A stretch of 64,000 nt of DNA from an uncultured Sphingomonadaceae bacterium (lineage in GTDB: Bacteria; Pseudomonadota; Alphaproteobacteria; Sphingomonadales; Sphingomonadaceae): contig CANMBD010000003.1 in the NCBI GenBank assembly GCA_947495985.1, forward strand, positions 186,001-250,000, written 5' to 3'. The position numbers and the translations under genes are program-made. This document shows positions 60,318 through 64,000 of this stretch, piece by piece; the first letter of the stretch is position 1, and the number at the start of each line of letters is the position of its first letter. The notes beneath the pieces are model-generated. The model was not told the origin of the DNA, made no database searches, and was given only the letters and a program-made list of their open reading frames with translations.

Positions 60318-60839
60318 ATGGCGATGAATGTTGGCGGCGGAGGCGGAGCAGAAACTCCCCTATCGGACATTAACACGACCCCGCTGGTGGACGTCATGCT
60401 CGTTTTGCTGATCATTTTCTTGATCGCCGTTCCGGTTGTGATCCAGACGGTGGAGTTGGAATTACCGGTTATGGAATTTGAAGTGACAACAACGAAACCT
60501 GAAAATGTTTTGCTTGCTGTTACCACGACTGACTCTGCCGGACGTGATCCTGGTGATCCGGAATATTCCGGCGCTAATCCAGGTGGCAATTGCCGGGTCT
60601 ATTGGAACACGACTCCCATCGATTCCAATGAATTGGTGCAAAGAGCCGTGACACAGCTGGAAAACCAGATTGAAGCTTTTGGCGGTGTGGAAAACATGAC
60701 ACCGGAAGATATGCCGGAAGTGCACATTCGCGGTGACATCAACACACCCTATCGGTGCATTGGCGGGGCAATTTTTGCCATGCAGCGCGCGGGTTTCGCG
60801 AAAGTCGGATTTCTCTCGACACCGGTTGCAATCGAATAG
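60318..60839 (+). CDS. exbD: ExbD/TolR family protein 1
   Basis: The 173-residue protein has the ExbD beginning LSDINTTPLVDVMLVLLIIFL with the proton-carrying Asp in the membrane helix, and a periplasmic domain with MPEVHIRGDINTPYRCIGGA. An insert with a Gly/Pro/Asp-rich loop (SAGRDPGDPEYSGANPGGNC) makes it longer than the second copy. Confidence 0.93.
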   Translation: MAMNVGGGGGAETPLSDINTTPLVDVMLVLLIIFLIAVPVVIQTVELELPVMEFEVTTTKPENVLLAVTTTDSAGRDPGDPEYSGANPGGNCRVYWNTTPIDSNELVQRAVTQLENQIEAFGGVENMTPEDMPEVHIRGDINTPYRCIGGAIFAMQRAGFAKVGFLSTPVAIE

Positions 60840-60882
60840 CCCGAAACGGCATGAAGTTTAGAGTATTTAAGGAGACGCACTA

Positions 60883-61335
60883 ATGGCCATGAGCGGCGGC
60901 AAAGATGATGGTGAGCCGATGATGGAAATGAACACGACGCCGTTGATCGACGTCCTGCTCGTTTTGCTCATCATGTTCATCATTACAATCCCGGTCCAGA
61001 CCCATGCGGTTAAACTGGACCTGCCTGTGGATGATCCAAATCCACCACCACCACCACCAATTGATCCGGTTAAAAACCGGTTGGGCATTACCGCCACCAA
61101 TCAGATATTGTGGAATGATACGCCTGTTACACTCAATCAGGTTAAAAGTTTTCTGATACAAACCAAATCAATCGTTCCAGAGCCTGAACTGCAATTCCAA
61201 CCAGATGCAGTGGCGGCCTATCTGACTGTTGACCGTGTATTGGCGGAAATCAAGTCTAGCGGTGTCAGCAAATTTGGTTTTGTCGGCAACGAACAATATA
61301 GCAGCTTTAGCAAGGCATCACGTTTGCCGAACTAA
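60883..61335 (+). CDS. exbD: ExbD/TolR family protein 2
   Basis: AAGGAGA precedes the ATG. The 150-residue protein has MMEMNTTPLIDVLLVLLIMF with the membrane Asp, a Pro-rich linker (DDPNPPPPPPID) and a small periplasmic domain. Two tandem ExbD copies after one ExbB are a common sphingomonad arrangement. It ends before a strong intrinsic terminator. Confidence 0.93.
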   Translation: MAMSGGKDDGEPMMEMNTTPLIDVLLVLLIMFIITIPVQTHAVKLDLPVDDPNPPPPPPIDPVKNRLGITATNQILWNDTPVTLNQVKSFLIQTKSIVPEPELQFQPDAVAAYLTVDRVLAEIKSSGVSKFGFVGNEQYSSFSKASRLPN

Positions 61336-61354
61336 ATATTTGCGATAATGTTTT

Positions 61355-61391
61355 AAGAAAGGGCAGTGGAGCGATTCACTGCCCTTTTTTT
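61355..61391 (+). terminator. Intrinsic terminator of the tonB-exbBDD operon
   Basis: GGGCAGTG and CACTGCCC form an 8-bp stem around GAGCGATT, followed by seven T; an A-rich stretch precedes it. It lies 20 bp after the last exbD stop codon. Confidence 0.93.
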
Positions 61392-61393
61392 GT

Positions 61394-61446
61394 TCCCGAG
61401 GCCCCGAGCCCCCGAGCCCCCGAGCCCCCGAGCCCCCGAGCCGAGG
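61394..61446. repeat. 8-bp tandem repeat (CCCCCGAG)
   Basis: About five to six copies of CCCCCGAG, with imperfect ends, lie straight after the terminator. The tract is noncoding and could vary in copy number. Confidence 0.85.
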
Positions 61447-61666
61447 TGTCTGGCAAGCGGCTTTGGTATCAAGACTACCGAAGAGAGTCTGGAGTGAGGG
61501 TAACGCTATCTGCTTCAAGTAAACTGATTGGGCGCGCCGAAGCTGCAGTGGGCTTGTTGCCATCTTCACTGGGTGAGGCATGACGCAAACAATGTGCCCA
61601 AACACTCACGTTGAACGATCTGTCTGCAGAAAATCAATTGGCTGTTAACCGGCCTGCCGTTCTGAT

Positions 61667-63496
61667 TCAGACCGCCAAGGCAGTCTTCGACTGTTCGCCG
61701 CCATTAAACTGCAACTCTGCCAGCTTCGAATAAAGACCGTTCTTGGCAATCAGGCTGTCGTGATCGCCTAGCTCTACAATCTGCCCCTCATCCATGACGA
61801 TGATCCGGTCGGCGGACCGAACGGTCGCCAGCCGGTGGGCAATGACGATAGTTGTCCTGTTTTTCATCAAATTGTCCAAGGCGTCCTGCACCAGCTTTTC
61901 GCTCTCTGCATCCAATGCCGATGTTGCTTCGTCCAGCAGCAGGATCGGTGTTTGACGCAGCAACGCCCGGGCAATTGCCACCCGTTGCCGCTGACCGCCG
62001 GATAGCCGGGTTCCTGCTTCGCCCATGAAGCTATCAAGGCCATCGGGTAGCTCCAGCAGGAATTTTTCTGCATTGGCCGCCCGGGCCGCTGCCCAGATAT
62101 CCTCGTCGGTCGCGTCCCACTTGCCATAACGCAGATTGTCGCGAGCGGATGCCGCAAATAGCACTGTATCCTGCGGCACCAGTGCCATCCGCTCCCGAAT
62201 GTCGGCAGGGTCGGCGGAGGGCAAGGCAACACCGTCAATCCGGACGCTGCCGCCCTGTGGATCGTAAAAGCGCTGTGCAAGCTGAAACAGGGTCGATTTA
62301 CCGGCGCCGGAAGGCCCGACAACTGCAACGGTCTCGCCCGGCGTCACTTTCAGGGAGAAGTTCTTAAGAGCATTGGTTTCCTGGCGCGTGGGATAGGCGA
62401 AGGTGACGTTGTCGAAGGAGATTTGTCCCCGCGGTGGTTCCGGCAGGGCAATAGGGGAGGCCGGGGCTGCAATGCCCGGCTCTTCGGAAAGCAATTCAGC
62501 CAATCGGCCGGCGGCGCCCGCTGCACGTAAAAGATCGCCATATACCTCTGTCAGTGCACCAAAAGCACCGGCTACGAGTCCGCCGGTCAGAACGAATGCA
62601 GCAATCGTACCACCGGAAATGGTTCCATCGGCAACGCCGATAGCACCGCGCCACATCAATAATGTAATGCCGGTAAATACCAGCGCGATAACCACCGCCG
62701 TTAAAGCCGCGCGCAGCCTTATGCGCCGCTTTGCGGTTTCGAACGTGGTTTCTACCGCGCCGCCAAATCTTTCATGCTCGCGGTTTTCCTGACCAAAGGC
62801 CTGGACAATTTTCATAGCGCCTAGTGTTTCAGAAACCATGGCGCCGACATCGGCAACCCGGTCCTGACTGAACCGTGACACGCTGCTCAGCTTGCGGCCA
62901 ATGAAAACGATCGGCAGAATGACAATCGGGATACCCAGTAACAACCCCGCTGTCAGGGCCGGTGCCAGTGTGAACAGAAATATGATCCCGCCCAGACCGA
63001 CAATGGTGTTGCGCAGGGCCACCGATACAGTGGTGCCCACGGTCTGTTCGATAATTGCGGTATCGGATGTCATTCGCGATGCGATTTCCGATGGACGGTT
63101 TTCTTCGAAGAAACCGGGCGCAAGGCGCAGCAAATTGCGCTGAACCGCCAGTCTGATATCAGCGACAACCCGTTCGCCGAGCCAGCTGACAAAATAGAAG
63201 CGAAGTGCTGTTGCCACCGCCAATATAGCAACAATCACCAGCAGGATTTGAAAATAGGGAGCGATTTCTTCGCCGCCGGAAGCAAAGCCTTCATCGACGA
63301 TCGACTTAAAGCCCCAAGGGATCGCCAAGGTCGCCAGGGCGGCGACCAGTAAAGAAATTGCGGCAAAGCCGATCTGTCTTGGATAACGAATGGCCCGATC
63401 CCAGACCATCCGCAAATTGCCTATCCTTTTAATCGCAGGTTTTTCTTTCTTTGACGGCTCCTGTTCAGGGGCATTGTCATTGGTATTTTCACTCAT
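61667..63496 (-). CDS. ABC transporter, fused permease and ATPase (exporter type)
   Basis: The ATG at 63496 follows AGGGGC and begins MSENTNDN; upstream in-frame codons are not needed. The 609-residue half-transporter has six membrane helices (QIGFAAISLLVAALATLAIP; FFEENRPSEIASRMTSDT in the coupling region) and a C-terminal ATPase with Walker A VVGPSGAGKSTLFQLA, Q-loop LVPQDTVLFAASARDNLRYG, signature RLSGGQRQRVAIARALL, Walker B ILLLDEATSALD and switch His in IVIAHRL. It acts as a homodimer exporting lipid, drug or peptide. The substrate is unknown. Confidence 0.92.
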   Translation of the reverse strand: MSENTNDNAPEQEPSKKEKPAIKRIGNLRMVWDRAIRYPRQIGFAAISLLVAALATLAIPWGFKSIVDEGFASGGEEIAPYFQILLVIVAILAVATALRFYFVSWLGERVVADIRLAVQRNLLRLAPGFFEENRPSEIASRMTSDTAIIEQTVGTTVSVALRNTIVGLGGIIFLFTLAPALTAGLLLGIPIVILPIVFIGRKLSSVSRFSQDRVADVGAMVSETLGAMKIVQAFGQENREHERFGGAVETTFETAKRRIRLRAALTAVVIALVFTGITLLMWRGAIGVADGTISGGTIAAFVLTGGLVAGAFGALTEVYGDLLRAAGAAGRLAELLSEEPGIAAPASPIALPEPPRGQISFDNVTFAYPTRQETNALKNFSLKVTPGETVAVVGPSGAGKSTLFQLAQRFYDPQGGSVRIDGVALPSADPADIRERMALVPQDTVLFAASARDNLRYGKWDATDEDIWAAARAANAEKFLLELPDGLDSFMGEAGTRLSGGQRQRVAIARALLRQTPILLLDEATSALDAESEKLVQDALDNLMKNRTTIVIAHRLATVRSADRIIVMDEGQIVELGDHDSLIAKNGLYSKLAELQFNGGEQSKTALAV

Positions 63497-63796
63497 AAAC
63501 GAAGCCCCTAGCAGTCGGACCTTTGCGCCACAATCCTGTTGACCGTCGGATAGGGATGGAAAATCCCATGCGCAATCAGACCGGTCTTTCCTAGATAGGA
63601 TTAAATTGTCCGATGCCAAGGATCAGATCAACAGAACGACCCATATTGGGATCGTTGCCGCTGCTTCAGGCAACTCACTGGAAAACCGCCGCAACATTGC
63701 CTAAGAAACGATGATATCATAGCGGTTTTCTGCTGTATGATTCGCTCTGAAAGCCGGACGGCAAGCTGGAGCATATTGGGCTAAGGGAAGTAAACC

Positions 63797-64000
63797 GTGA
63801 ACCAGATCGCATCTAAAGGCCAATTGCGCATGTCGCTGTTGCGCTGGGTTTTATTCATCGTCCCGCTGATTGTTTTATTGGGTTTCATATCAGGACAGGT
63901 TGCGGGTTCAGGCGAGGAAAATCGCTGGTTTCAGGCGCTGGTTAAGCCGGAGGCACAGCCGCCCGGCTGGATGTTCGGTGTCGCCTGGACGATTCTGTAC
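63797..64000 (+). CDS. tspO: TspO/MBR family protein, N-terminal part (3' end outside window)
   Basis: The GTG at 63797 follows AAGGGAAG and the frame stays open to the window edge. The visible 68 residues include a first membrane helix (VLFIVPLIVLLGFISGQVAG) and the family motif WFQALVKPEAQPPGWMFGVA followed by WTILY. TspO proteins bind porphyrins or sterol-like ligands and help with stress responses. The remainder is missing. Confidence 0.85.
   Translation, partial: MNQIASKGQLRMSLLRWVLFIVPLIVLLGFISGQVAGSGEENRWFQALVKPEAQPPGWMFGVAWTILY

Overview
The window looks like chromosome of a sphingomonad-type alphaproteobacterium. The pointers are a tonB-exbB-exbD-exbD operon, a hom / glpX / recJ neighbourhood, a TonB-dependent receptor built into a catabolic cluster, and a RepC-like initiator of the kind found on alphaproteobacterial replicons. 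This placement is inferred from gene content only.

Region 1 (1-16753) is a catabolic region. It opens with the 3' end of a 4-hydroxybenzoate hydroxylase gene (pobA). A long, mostly plus-strand cluster follows, flanked and interrupted by two regulators (GntR/FCD and MarR-type). It encodes an FAD-linked oxidase, two related small cupins, two related alpha/beta-hydrolase-fold proteins, a TonB-dependent receptor, a CxxC carboxymuconolactone-decarboxylase-like protein, a SAM methyltransferase-like protein, a secreted small barrel protein, two SnoaL-like proteins, a glutathione-dependent formaldehyde dehydrogenase and a molybdopterin formate-dehydrogenase-like enzyme. I read it as outer-membrane uptake of an unknown, probably aromatic and C1-bearing, compound, its stepwise conversion, and oxidation of released formaldehyde to formate and CO2. 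Both hydrolase-fold proteins have His where the nucleophile should be and lack the usual C-terminal His, so the chemistry may be unusual.

Region 2 (about 16.9-24.6 kb) is a phage-derived element: ParB-DNA methyltransferase, DUF5681 protein, large terminase, a PD-(D/E)XK-like protein divergent from a small Xre regulator, and a DUF3489 / DUF2924 / large serine recombinase operon. No capsid, portal or tail gene is present. Next to it lies an A+T-rich 1223-residue membrane P-loop NTPase resembling YobI/KAP ATPases (24631-28302), a candidate defence gene.

Region 3 (28700-50248) is an integrated island. A perfect 44-bp direct repeat marks both ends. The right copy is the 3' part of an intact tRNA-Glu(UUC) gene and the left copy is the displaced fragment. 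A tyrosine integrase with two excisionase-like genes and a divergent Xre repressor sits at the tRNA end, and a RepC-like initiator at the other. Cargo includes a Pycsar-effector-like membrane protein, envelope lipoproteins, an RND efflux system with a GltS-like carrier, a LuxR solo with a dyad in its promoter region, a K+-channel-like protein and a DUF4403 protein. An iteron-like array lies at 47.2 kb.

Region 4 (50205-64000) is ordinary chromosome: tRNA-Glu, recJ, a flavodoxin-like gene, a uracil-DNA glycosylase family gene, a DUF900 hydrolase, glpX, hom, the tonB-exbB-exbD-exbD operon with a strong terminator, an ABC exporter and the start of a tspO homologue.
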